DNA from: Henricia sp. BOLD:AAB3569
Taxonomy: Eukaryota; Echinodermata; Asteroidea; Spinulosida; Echinasteridae
Assembly (NCBI GenBank): GCA_037783545.1
Contig: JBBELK010000671.1
Location: forward strand, 124,001 to 188,000
Direction of reading: 5' to 3'
DNA length: 64,000 nucleotides
In this document: positions 11,629 to 22,639 of the stretch, one piece after another
Layout: each line of letters opens with the position of its first letter
Numbering within the stretch: position 1 is the first letter of the stretch
Made by a program: the position numbers and the translations under genes
The notes under the pieces: model-generated
What the model was told of the DNA's origin: nothing
The model's database searches: none
What the model saw: the letters and a program-made list of their open reading frames with translations, nothing else

Positions 11629-12124
11629 TTGTCGTTTTCCAACGGATCTAAACCAAAATTTCACATCATGTAATTAAACAAGACCTGACAAATTTAACTG
11701 AGTCGGTTTCATCCGTTTTGTCCAAAAAATTTAATGGCGAAACGGAAAAAAACCCAGTACATTTCAGAATTTGCCTTTTCGACTCGGCATCGGCCATTTT
11801 TTTAAAAGAAAACTGTCTATGTCCAAGGTCCATTTTGCACCTCCTGATGAAATGCTCAAAGCGATCGAGATGGTTTGCAATAATATTTGGAGAGATCCTG
11901 CCTTTCTTCATAAGCTTTCGGCTGCACCACACATTCCACCACCATCTCCAGCGATGTATACTGCCATTGAAGGAGGCGAAGTCGAAAGTGGCGAATTCTG
12001 AAATTTCCTTTTTTTGTTTCGTATGGCCATTAAATATCACCCTCCTGGACAAAACTGATGAAATCCACTCAGTTAAATTTGTCTGGCCACATGTACGTGA
12101 AATTTTGGTTTAAATCCGTTAGTA
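11629..12124. mobile_element. Foldback/MITE family copy 1
   Basis: The ends are inverted: CCAACGGATCTAAACCAAAA at the left and TTTTGGTTTAAATCCGTT at the right, with pairing inside (TGACAAATTTAACTGAGT against ACTCAGTTAAATTTGTC). A copy in opposite orientation lies at 44721-45119. Small ORFs on both strands are by-products of the palindrome. Confidence 0.75.
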
Positions 12125-12594
12125 AATGACGTCACGCAATGTTTACCGCGGTGCATTATGGGTGAAAAGTGGGGACATAAATCTCTGCATCGCTAGTTAG
12201 TTTGCGTGCGTTGTATGCATAGCACAAAGCGTATTATCCACGTAACTTTGTGAACTTTACTAACCGCTTCGCTGGCAAAAAAACCATCAAAAACAAAGAT
12301 CGTAAAATTTGTAAATGGTTCATGTCAACTTATAGTTGTGCCTGCGTGAGTTTTAAGCGCACGACCTTTTTAAACTTACCACCTTTTAAACCTTTAAAAA
12401 ATAGCAACAATAACACTGCGTGTAGTAATGTGTGAACTTATTTGTGGACAATAGTGTCCTCACTGTCAGACCAAATGGTGTCTGAAGGTCACTTGAACCT
12501 TAAATGGTCACTTCATGGCACAGCTGTTGAAAAGCTGTTTTGCCCGTCAGTGATTAGTCATGAGCTGCACCTGATGTCTTGATGTCTTGATGTT

Positions 12595-12985
12595 GGCTTT
12601 AAAGGTACAGACCTGCCTACTGTTTACATGATTTAGTGATGTAGGAGCATTGACAATACTTTTTTGATGGTCGTTGTAAAAAAAGATCATCAAAATACCC
12701 CGTAATTTACTAAAGATGTGCAAAATTAACAAAAACGGTCAAAAGACGGGTTATACGCTTTACCAGCCGTTGCAACTACACGTGAGCCTCACAGACGATT
12801 CGCTCTTCTCCTGCTCAGGATATCTCAAATTTTCTGCTCACGATTTCACTGGACAGCCCGGACGACCGAATAGGAATTTCCGTTTTCTTTTGAGGAGTTG
12901 GCATCATGTTTTTTTCTTCACGAACGTATACATGAAGCAACACACCCGGTCGTGTGTTCACTCAGGCTCTTTGACGTGCTGCGCG
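12595..12985 (+). repeat. Interspersed repeat, copy 1
   Basis: Almost the same text as 20225-20590: CTGTTTACATGATTTAGTGA, then TCAAAAGACGGGTTATACGC, then CACGATTTCACTG and CAGCCCGGACGACC, ending near GAGGAGTTGGCATCAT. A diverged copy lies at 17280-17440. Function unknown; no intact ORF. Confidence 0.75.
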
Positions 12986-13229
12986 GGGCAAAAATCATAC
13001 ACTCCACGGTAGCCTGCCGTAGCACTCGCTCGCTCCCGTTTTCCGGACTCTCGAAACAAACAGTTATGTTCGAATGTTCATACTTATGTTTAACTCTGTT
13101 TCGTACCTGTATAAATGGTCTCTCTTTTGTAAATTACTTATAAATATTGGGGGAAAATCAGAGTTGAATTTGGTGCAGTTGTGCAGTAACAAACTTTTAC
13201 ACGGCTGGAAATACAATTAACTTACAAGA

Positions 13230-13281
13230 CCACGTGACTTGTTCGGAACCAGAATTTGGTTCCGAAAAGTCACGTGACCTT
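13230..13281. repeat. Hairpin with CACGTG at both ends
   Basis: CACGTGACTTGTTCGGAACC pairs with GGTTCCGAAAAGTCACGTG across a short loop. This is a local palindrome with E-box sequences in both arms; no regulatory role is shown. Confidence 0.55.
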
Positions 13282-13642
13282 GAATTTTTCAAAAGTGCTC
13301 AAAAACGGCCAAATTTAACGGCGTCTTTTCAGGATATATCTGATTTACTCACGAAAGCGCTTCAGAATAATGTATGGGTCTATTTCGAGCCCAAAATAGC
13401 CCAACAAAGAAGGTGTGTTCCTTTAAAAAGGCCAGTGCAAAATGGGCATTTCAAGCAACATGCCACGATTGTCGGAGGATCAAAGACTGGTAGGCAGTAT
13501 GCGGCGACGATGCACTACCTGTATCCAAATCAATGCTGGCCACACACGCTATTGAAAGGGGACTGACATTGCACCCTCTTCTGTTCTTTACTGTGGAACA
13601 AACTGATGAGATAGTGTATCTTATCGGTATCTTGGCGGTAAC

Positions 13643-13905
13643 AAGTACTACAGTGACAGGGCATTCCAGGTCTGTGCACCGAGATTTTGGAATGCCCTGC
13701 CACTGTTAGTACGTGGTGCCGTTTCATATGAAATTTTTAAAGGATCCCTTAAAACACATTTTTTTTAGGAAGATATGAAATTGTTAAATTATTTTTGTGT
13801 TTTTTTTGGTACTTTTAATGTGCTGTATTTTAATGTGCTTTTACTGTATATGTAAAGCGCCCTGAGATAATTGTTATGGAGGGCGCTCTATAAGAATTGA
13901 TTATT
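13643..13905 (+). mobile_element. 3' end of a CR1/L2-like LINE
   Basis: From 13643 the frame reads KYYSDRAFQVCAPRFWNALP and ends SLKTHFF at a TAG at 13766-13768. This is the usual C-terminus of CR1/L2-type ORF2 proteins. It is followed by AAAGCGCCCTGAGATAATTG and GGGCGCTCTATAAGAATTGA, the GCGC-bounded hairpin and ATT-rich tail typical of these elements. The rest of the element is missing (5' truncation). Confidence 0.82.
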
Positions 13906-13906
13906 A

Positions 13907-14100
13907 GCTTTTTCGCAAGTCTTGCGAAAAAGGTATTGTTTTTGTTCTGATTTTTTTTTATAGCTTTTTCGCAAGTCTTGCGAAAAAGGTATTGTTTTTG
14001 TTCTGATTTTTTGTTTTGTTTGTTTTTGGTTTTTTTTAGCTTTTCCGCAAATCCTGCGGAAAAGGTATTTTTTTTGTTCGGATTTTTTATTGTTTTTCTT
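13907..14100 (+). repeat. Three hairpin units, head of the CRE-rich repeat
   Basis: Units start at 13907, 13963 and 14039. Each has a perfect stem (CTTTTTCGCAAG/CTTGCGAAAAAG in the first two; CTTTTCCGCA/TGCGGAAAAG in the third) followed by a shared spacer similar to TTGTTTTTGTTCTGATTTTT. They directly follow the ATT-rich end of a LINE. See the findings on covariation with the units at 30571. Confidence 0.8.
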
Positions 14101-15360
14101 CTTCTAACCCGGAAGTACCATAGACAATGCATGTAAACCGTTCGGCCCACTTTTTCAATATGTACCTCAATAATGATGACAATGAAACTTGGTATGAATA
14201 AAGATCATATTGTAAGGACGCTTCTAAAACAGTTACGTCATTGTGACGTCATCAGGTGTCAGATTAAAGGGGCATGAAATTTAATGTTTTTCATATTCAA
14301 AAATTCATAACAAATCAACCGTTTGACCTACGATCTTAATTCCTACGACAAACATAATCCTTAATAATTGTCTTTGAGATGCCCACATGTCTCGACCTTT
14401 GACCTCATCTCCTATTGGTCAAACAGACTTTGCCTTGTAGTTTGAAAGTGTTAAGGGGTAGAGGGGTGGGGTAAACTGTGTTATGGTTCGACTAGGGTGG
14501 GGTATCCAAACAATATGGCGTTGACCTTTGACCTTGCTCACTTCCGGTCGAAACCGGAAGTGCCCCCAGTTTAAAAATGGTAAGAGGTATTGAGATGGAT
14601 TCAACGGTGTTAGTGTCACAGCCCATCAGGCTTTCCAAAAATAAAGGTTATGACGTCATCGTACGTAATAGCGCCTTCTAGCGACAAGATAAATATTCTT
14701 CAAAACGTATTTTAAACAGATGTCTGTGGGGAAGTTTGTCTAAAAATCGTGAAACTTGGTATATAACAAGACCTTGGGTCAATGCATATTCCTGTGGTGT
14801 CATACTTCGATGACGTCATCAAGTGGAATTTTACATGCATTTGAATTGTAAAACTTTGATGACCTATATTTGCAGAACCCAACATCGGAACCAAATAAAA
14901 CTTGACAGGTATGCTGTCTGTGGTTAGCTTAGTAACATGTTGTAATGACGTCATGATGACATCATCATGCGTCATATTACAATGAATTGAAAATTAAAAG
15001 TCCAAATTTTAAAAAATCAATAAAAAATCAGCATTTTAACATATGACCCTAATTGTTGCGGTAACAGTCACAGCTATGATCTAAGTTTCGTACACAGACA
15101 ATGACCTTTGATTTTGTTCACTTCTGGTGGTTATAGAGTACGTCGACCAACAAAAATGTCTGTGTGGTTAAAACATTTATGACGTCATTAATCCGTTAAA
15201 GGTAACACATTAAAGGTAACGATCGCTTTAATTTTTAATTGTTGATATGCTTACAAGATCTTATTTTCAAGGTAAGCATATTTTTGACCTAAAAAAAAAA
15301 CAAAACGAAAAAGCTATTCGATCTGTTCATAAAACAGACGAACCTCTAGTTATTATTATT
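14100..15360 (+). repeat. CRE-rich interspersed repeat, fullest forward copy
   Basis: Non-coding repeat shared with 5100-6350 (inverted), 7260-7555 and 30780-32140. TGACGTCA or close variants recur near 14240, 14650, 14810, 14945 and 15180, together with modules such as ATCAACCGTTTGACC-like and TTGACCTTTGA-like text. It ends with a second hairpin (GATCTGTTCATAAAACAGAC) followed by an ATT microsatellite. No protein-coding potential is visible. Confidence 0.75.
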
Positions 15361-16842
15361 ATTATTATTATTATCTTAATCAAAAAAATGACATGTCATC
15401 AATAAAATGCCAATGTTTCAATTAGCAATTGTTGGTTTGTTTTAAAATGAACTGTTACATTTTCATTACATTTTAAACAAGTGGTAAGTTTCTTTTGCGT
15501 TTCAGTATATATGACAAACTAAAATTTAAAATGCTAATAAGAAATTCTGCAGACAGGTTAATGACAATATTAACCCTTACATTTATTTATTTATTTATTT
15601 ATTTTTAGAAATCCAGCACTGTGACATTGGAAGACTGATGACAACAATCAAGAATCATCATCCAACACCCAAAGGGTATTGTGCAAGTGTTTCTCCCTGT
15701 ATCTAATTTAAATTAATAAACACAGACTGTAGCTGAAATAGAATTTGAACTTTGACGGGTTTCTCTTGAACATGCAGACAAACTAAAGCCAGTTACTGTT
15801 TTTCATTGAGTATTATGTCGGTTTTGGATTTATTTTATTAAATAGTGTAATCTCAATTTAAATCATGCAATTTAAAAAAATTGTTTTCACTTGGCACTTT
15901 CCTTTGCCCACAGGAAGACCAAAGTAATTCAAAACCGATACCAAGCCAAAGTTCATGTGACAATAGAGAACATGTATAATCCTCTTATAGAGTACGTCGA
16001 CCAACAAAAATGTCTGTGTGGTTAAAACATTTATGACGTCATTAATCCGTTAAAGGTAACACATTAAAGGTAACGATCGCTTTAATTTTTAATTGTTGAT
16101 ATGCTTACAAGATCTTATTTTCAAGGTAAGCATATTTTTGACCTAAAAAAAAAACAAAACGAAAAAGCTATTCGATCTGTTCATAAAACAGACGAACCTC
16201 TAGTTATTATTATTATTATTATTATTATTATCTTAATCAAAAAAATGACATGTCATCAATAAAATGCCAATGTTTCAATTAGCAATTGTTGGTTTGTTTT
16301 AAAATGAACTGTTACATTTTCATTACATTTTAAACAAGTGGTAAGTTTCTTTTGCGTTTCAGTATATATGACAAACTAAAATTTAAAATGCTAATAAGAA
16401 ATTCTGCAGACAGGTTAATGACAATATTAACCCTTACATTTATTTATTTATTTATTTATTTTTAGAAATCCAGCACTGTGACATTGGAAGACTGATGACA
16501 ACAATCAAGAATCATCATCCAACACCCAAAGGGTATTGTGCAAGTGTTTCTCCCTGTATCTAATTTAAATTAATAAACACAGACTGTAGCTGAAATAGAA
16601 TTTGAACTTTGACGGGTTTCTCTTGAACATGCAGACAAACTAAAGCCAGTTACTGTTTTTCATTGAGTATTATGTCGGTTTTGGATTTATTTTATTAAAT
16701 AGTGTAATCTCAATTTAAATCATGCAATTTAAAAAAATTGTTTTCACTTGGCACTTTCCTTTGCCCACAGGAAGACCAAAGTAATTCAAAACCGATACCA
16801 AGCCAAAGTTCATGTGACAATAGAGAACATGTATAATCCTCT
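15131..16842 (+). repeat. Tandem duplication, two units of about 854 bp
   Basis: The sequence from 15131 is repeated from 15985, apart from one extra ATT in a microsatellite of the second unit. Each unit contains the tail of the CRE-rich repeat, an ATT and an ATTT microsatellite, and downstream sequence that I do not see elsewhere. Two segments inside each unit look exon-like on the plus strand (after TATTTTTAG and after TGCCCACAG), but they are short and not recognised. Near identity means either a very recent duplication or an assembly artefact. Confidence 0.9.
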
Positions 16843-17279
16843 AGCACCCCCCCAAACCCCCCCCCCGATCAATATAATGTACATGTATGCCTTTACGTTC
16901 CCCCACAATTCACTGCGCTTGATACATGGGGAGTGCATATGGGATACACATCTAGTACACTCACAGAGGCGCTCATTTACTTATGTGCACAATTGAATGT
17001 GATTCTGGACGTGTGTAGTTCTCGGCCGCTTCAAACTTGTATTCGTGTTTTTGACACAAATGTTAAAGGCACAGGCTCGTCAGCAATGTGCGCACACCAA
17101 ATTCATGCCACAAATTACGCAGCTCCATAGCTGGTAACATAGAGCTCAGACACAGATTCAAACTATTGTCTATCTGTTTTGGGATATACATGTATAAAGA
17201 CAAACACAATAGTATGCTGGATATCAAGTGCCAAGTGAACCAATCTTTGTATGCAGTTTGAAAAAAATGTATCGTATTA

Positions 17280-17460
17280 TTCAAATCAATGCCTCACGGC
17301 GACTTTGTTGCAAAAAATTTGCTCTTCTCTTGGCATCTTTTGCTTTGAATATCTCAATTTCTGCTGATGATTTCACTCTGGACAGCCCGGACCACCAAAT
17401 AGGTTGGTCTGTTTTCTTTGGCGAGCTGACATTTATAGGTTTTTTTTCACGGCTGTTGTA
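17280..17460 (+). repeat. Diverged copy of the 12595/20225 repeat
   Basis: It shares GCTCTTCTCTT, ATCTCAATTTCTGCT and GGACAGCCCGGACCACCAAA with the copies at 12595 and 20225, at lower identity. Confidence 0.5.
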
Positions 17461-17489
17461 ACAGTTCCGCGTGGATCTCTATCCCAGCA

Positions 17490-17700
17490 AACACAACAAC
17501 ATTGTAAAAACATGATTACATTGTTTACGCAAATGTTGTGACAATGTTTTTAAATAATGTTTTTAAATAAGGTTTTTTTTAACTTTAAAATGTGTGGTTT
17601 TAGAAATGTTGTAACGACATTTGCACACAACATCGTAAAAATGTTTTATAACGTTTTATTAACATGGTGTCCAAACATCATACAAATGTTTCGATACCGG
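17490..17700. repeat. Degenerate short-motif array
   Basis: Repeated variants of AACATTGTAAAAACAT and AATGTTTTTAAATAA in both orientations. It begins near CCCAGCAAACACAACAAC. Probably an old internal-repeat MITE. No ORF. Confidence 0.4.
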
Positions 17701-17849
17701 GGCGGGACTGAGAAATCCCTATTGGGATCCCAGTTCCTTACCGGGATCCAAACTGCAGTCACGAAAAAGAGGCTCTTCATTGAATTTAAACTTTTCCCTT
17801 AAACTTGGGAGCAAATTTAATATAATGATACATGACATCTTTCCTTGAT

Positions 17850-17945
17850 GTCAAGTCGGAAACAGGATTTGGTTCGTAAACCGCAGCAGTGTAGTCGCGA
17901 ATGGACTGGGAACAAGTCTAGTCGACTTTCTGTTTCCGACTTGAG
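17850..17945. repeat. Inverted repeat, 15-bp arms
   Basis: TCAAGTCGGAAACAG near 17850 pairs with CTGTTTCCGACTTGA near 17929. Confidence 0.6.
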
Positions 17946-19001
17946 AAACCTGTCTTTCACTTCGTACACGGGCTATGGAGTTTGTAGATCTAATTGGTCG
18001 AGACACGGGGCTTTATTAATATTCATGCCACATTTTTTTTTAAATGTGCTTGTGATTTAGATTTCCACAAGTAGTGGACCTATTAATATCCCTTACTCCT
18101 GAATTTCAAAATGAGACATAATCATAGTAATAATTCGACCTTTCCGTTGGCCCAAGTTTTAGTAAGGAAATCAATTAAAAAATCGTAGCCGACAATTCTC
18201 TTAAAGGCCTTGTAGATGATCTGTTTTTGAGTGATTCTGCAAATAAAACCATTATAAATCAAAAAAAAGACATCAACAAACTCATCCGAAGAAATTTCAG
18301 CTTTGTCAAATATACCACGTTTAAAAAAACCATGAAAATCCATAGGCATTTTCCTGGTCTTGGCAGGGTGTTTTAAATATTCGTTCTCAGTTGATCGGGT
18401 ACTATGTGGCTTGCGTCATGCACTCTGTGGCGCACATACTGCGTGTGCGCGCGATCCATTAAAATGCACAGTACACAGTGCCCATGCATTTTAGAGCGCG
18501 TAGATGCGAACCAAAAATAAGTAAATCGTTTGCAAACGATCTAAATAATTTAATCTTTACGGCTTATTTTCTGGTAAAATTATATCATTTTGAGCGAAAA
18601 CCCTTCTTTGGATAGTTGCTATTAATTAAATCTTTACTTTCAGAATGTTTCCCCTGTAAACTCGTCGATTACTTTTTGGGGTCATTGCAAATGATCCACT
18701 GGGCCTTTAATTGTTGTGGGGGAGATTTATGTATGTATAATATTTGATTGTAGACTTAATGCTCGTGATTAAAAATAAGCCTACTACGTTTAGCTAAAAG
18801 TTAAACGCAGTTCATCTGAATAAAGATACGAATCTAGTGACAAAAGCTATTACTGCACATTAATGTCAATACCCCCTGGTAAAAATGGATGCTACCACAC
18901 CGTGGAGTGCGGTGCGTCGGTTACCGTGATTGGTTCTTGCTATGGCAACAGCGTCAACGCGCTTTAACTTGTTAATATTGTCGCGCGATCAGGTTTCTCA
19001 A

Positions 19002-19106
19002 GTCGGTATTTCGGTCGAAACCAAAATATACACTGCACATAAAAACGGCTATCGATCGTGCGAGGTAAAATGGCGTTAGACGGACAAAACACAACTGTAT
19101 ACCCGA
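19002..19106. mobile_element. Copy of the 10201 MITE, inverted
   Basis: It starts GTCGGTAT, contains GGCTATCGATCGTG, GACGGACAAAACACAACTGT, and ends GTATACCCGA. It is the reverse complement of the element at 10201-10303, diverged. Confidence 0.6.
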
Positions 19107-19508
19107 TTTCAAGAATGGGTTCGGACACGGGCAGAGCTGCGGGGATCCCGAGCAGCGAAACAACTCTGATGTAGAAGGCATGCTTAGGGGCCCGGGGTGT
19201 GGGCTGGCAGGTGTAGACTGTCCCCGTGAAGCAGAGCTAGCCTGGGGGACATTACCAGTAGGGGACACATGGGCAGACTCTGGTCGGGCGGTGACGCCGT
19301 GGGCCTTGGGTACGGAGATTGACACCAGAGCTCGTAGTGAGGCCCGAGCTAGCTGCCGTGGATCTTAGTTGGCGGTTACGCCGTGTGTTCCTTACTGACT
19401 TAGTGAATTATTGTCTACTTATGTCCTCTTCTCAATTTATTACAACTAAAAAAGCTAATGATCACATACGCATAGATGGAAGTTTTAACAAAAAGCAAGT
19501 CAAATTAC

Positions 19509-19713
19509 CTGTGGCTGCATATATGAGGTGGTGGTGGTGAAACTTTGGTATTTGAAGGGAACATGAACTGTCTCCTTGGGTCTGAGAAATAACTGAAGTC
19601 CTGAACCATTTGCATGTTCTTGATAGTGCTGGTTGAACATATTTTCTTCCAATGCTGTGTTGGTTTCAAAGATCTGCTTCAAATGTTTCCATTCCTTCAG
19701 ATCCGTGACAACA
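19509..19713 (-). CDS. NPHP4: NPHP4 exon h
   Basis: This 205-nt exon starts after the acceptor CTATCACAG and ends CCACAG|GTAATT in phase 0. The open frame extends about 110 bases further upstream, but the previous exon ends DDPEL plus AG, and joining at this acceptor gives DDPEL-S-VVTDLKEW, the conserved order in nephrocystin-4. It contains LFLRPKETVHVPFKYQSF, a second strong family signature. The upstream open stretch is therefore intron. Confidence 0.95.
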
Positions 19714-20224
19714 CTGTGATAGAAAATACGAGACTGAATATATAATTTTCTCAGCTCTAAAAGAAAAAAAACAAAGCAACAAAAGCTATAAAGTTTACAA
19801 TTTAAAACATCATTATGCGTCAATCCAAAGCTTATGACTTCAGGAAACTTGAAACAGTACTGGTATTATTTACTGGTATTAGTTATTTTATTGCCCAACA
19901 AAAGCAGCAGTGTTAACACATACAAAGCCAATGAATATACTTCACCCACAATTTGAGCTACAAGCAGATATCGAGTTTTCAGTTGAGTGCAGTGATTTAC
20001 TTATATTCTCAAGAAAAGTGCATATTTTTCGTCCGATTTGAATTTTTGTTTGTCGTAAAATATTGATGATGCATGCATCGTTCTTTGCAGTGCATGCATG
20101 CTGATGCAAAATACTAAAAGCATTGGCATCAACATGTTGCGATATTCTGCGGTGAGTAGTCACACAAGCCAAGTAATGGAAAAACGATCTCGAAACGGGC
20201 ATACAATTTTTGTTTTTTTGTGCT

Positions 20225-20590
20225 AAGTTAAAGGTACACACCGGCCTACTGTTTACATGATTTAGTGATGTACATGTAGCAGCATTGCAATACCTTTTTG
20301 ATGGTCGTTGTGAAAAAAGATCAAAATATCCCGTAATTTACTAAAGAAGTGCAAAATTAACACAAACGGTCAAAAGACGGGTTATACGCTTTACCAGCCG
20401 TTGCAACCACGCGCGAGCCTCACGACTTTGTCACAAACGATTCGCTCTTCTCCTACTCAGGACATCTCAATTTTTTGCTCACGATTTCACTGAACAGCCC
20501 GGACGACCAAATAGGAATTTCCGTTTTCTTTTGAGGAGTTGGCATCATATTTTTTCATTACAAACGTACACTGGAGCAACACACCCAACG
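20225..20590 (+). repeat. Interspersed repeat, copy 2
   Basis: It is about 370 bp matching 12595-12960 closely. The similarity stops at about 20590 (after GGAGCAACACACCC), where the reverse transcriptase sequence begins. The first residues of the long downstream ORF are therefore repeat-derived. Confidence 0.78.
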
Positions 20591-22380
20591 CACAGGCTGG
20601 TTGCTGTGATGTACGTTCGCCGATGACAAAAACACGAAGCCAGCTTCTGCAGAGAAAACGGAAATTCAGCCATGTGCAATCAGCCATGAAAATGCTGAAG
20701 AATGGACGTTGCAGAGGGAATGACGGTGTAAGTGGGGAGCAATTGAAATATTGCGAGAACTTGAAACTGCAACAGTACGTGCATGCGCTTACAAGTAGAG
20801 TTTGGGAGCACTGCGAATGCCCGGACGACTGGAAAACTAGCCGCCTGCTCCCGCTGTGGAAGGGGAAAGGCAGCACCGCGGATGCCACCAAGTATAGAGG
20901 TCTGATGATCAACTCGACCGTTCAAAAGGTTATCCTGACGATTCTTCTTTGTAGGACTCAGGAAAATTATGAGGCGGCCCTGCTTCCATCGCAGTGGGGC
21001 TTCAGACGGGGTCGGGGAACGACGGATGGGATTTTCTTGGCACGTCAGATTGTGAGTAAGGTGAAAACTCCCATATGGGGATGTTTCATAGATCTAAGAG
21101 CAGCCTACGACCACTTGCACAGAGGGACACTGTGGCGAATCCTACGGCTCCGGATGCAGTCAACCAAGATAGTTGACATACTGGAGGCGATGTATAATGA
21201 AACGTGTGCACGACTCGATGGTGTTGACTCACCTGTACCCGTTGAAATTGGCGTCCGCCAAGGAGGGCCAGAGTCCTGCATATTTTTTAATTACATGTTA
21301 GATGTCGTGATACGTATTGCACTGGCGCAGATTGAGGCCGACTTCCCTGGCGCTGGCGTCCGACACAAGTACGACGTCAAAAATGAGTGCACCGACAGAG
21401 CGCAGCGAGCCGACCATGCTTCGCGAGGGACATCAACGAGTACGATAATCATGTACGCCGATGATATCCTACTGTTGGGCCGTACACGTGATGAGATCGG
21501 GGGCATGATGGCGATCATCTTGGAGACGTTCACCGCGTTTGGGCTGACTCTGGCAGACGACAAAACGGTCACTATGAGTTGGAATACGCCGGAAGCAACG
21601 CGTGAACAGGCGACCTTAATCAAGTTGGGTGAGGCCGACCTCCAAAATGTCCGACAGTTCAAGTACTTGGGGCATTGGTTGACCGACGACAAGCGAAAAT
21701 CCCAATTTATATCACAGCAAATAGGCCAAGCCTGGGCGAAGTGGGCTGAAATCAAACACGTTCTCAAGGATAAGGAAGTAGCATTATGGATCCGAGTGAG
21801 GATGTTGGAATCTACGATCAGAACGCGGTTGACGTACGCAGTACAGTCCATGAAGCTCAGTCGGGGTGAGCGAAACAAACTAGACTCAATATGGGTCCGG
21901 TTCTGCAGAAAGCTGCTGAAAGGAGGGTTCAAGCAAAAAAAGCTGCCGAAGAAGAAGCGGGGGAAAAAGAATCAGCAGAAAAGGAAAAAGAATCAGCCTG
22001 ATACCGACACTGATGCCAGCGTGGCTGAGGAGGACGAAGATGTAGACTGGGGTTACTGCCTGACAAACGCCCAAGTACTGAAAATATGCAGAACGACGCC
22101 CATCAGCGAATTTTGCCAACGCCAACACATCAAATATACCGCCCATGTAGCACGCATGCCCAATTCAAGCGAACTCAAAAAGTGGCTTTTCACAGACTCT
22201 GAGCACAGCAGGTCACGAAATCAGTGGAGAGAGCTAAGTCGAGAACTCGATATGGATGAAGGACAGTTGAGACGTATGCTCTATCGCAAGAATGAGCTAA
22301 ATGCGTGGCTCAGAAGCCGCGAAACCCCATAAGCGCACAGTACGCTTTCGCGGGTCAACACTAATGATGATGATGACTGT
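20590..22380 (+). mobile_element. RTE-like non-LTR retrotransposon, 5'-truncated, intact RT frame
   Basis: One open frame (20539-22332, 597 codons) encodes a reverse transcriptase. It shows NDGVSGEQLKY, KYRGLMINSTVQK, QWGFRRGRGTTDGIF, FIDLRAAYD (residues 183-191), GVRQGGPES (238-246), MYADDILLLG (305-314) and KYLGHWLTDD. A lysine-rich insert and a C-terminal domain with FCQRQHIKYTAHVARM follow. No endonuclease remains. About the first 25 residues come from the adjoining repeat. The 3' flank ends in ATGATGATG, usual for RTE elements. The full open frame suggests recent insertion into the NPHP4 intron. RTE placement rests on the short 3' end and C-terminal motif. Confidence 0.85.
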
Positions 22381-22639
22381 ACTGATAAAGCAACCAGGTG
22401 ACTTATTTGTATGCCGACTACATGTATTTCAATTCATTGTGTCCGTGCTAGCCGACAAGCATGTTTTGAACCACACCGGTCGAGTACAACGACTGCAGAT
22501 CTCCACGTGTCATCTGCCACCCCCGCCCGGTTCAATGAACTGTTTTATTGCGCTACTCGTATATTCGCAATTACTCGCGATTAATACATGCTGTGTTACA
22601 TATGTAATGTCAAAGTAGCTACATGCATGGGTTGAAAGA

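Noticed and set aside
11666..12113. Overlapping 128- and 131-codon ORFs on opposite strands
   Set aside because: They lie wholly in a palindromic foldback element and have no recognisable domain; the copy at 44721 does not keep them open.
18122..18349. 75-codon minus-strand ORF with protein-like composition
   Set aside because: No motif, no splice context fitting NPHP4, and no second copy; left unassigned.
19714..19823. Upstream extension of NPHP4 exon h by open reading frame
   Set aside because: The internal acceptor at 19714 gives the conserved DDPEL-S-VVTD junction and the correct phase; the longer form would add unrelated residues.
20487..20912. 141-codon minus-strand ORF and other minus ORFs at 20680-22146
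   Set aside because: They are antisense shadows of the reverse transcriptase on the plus strand.
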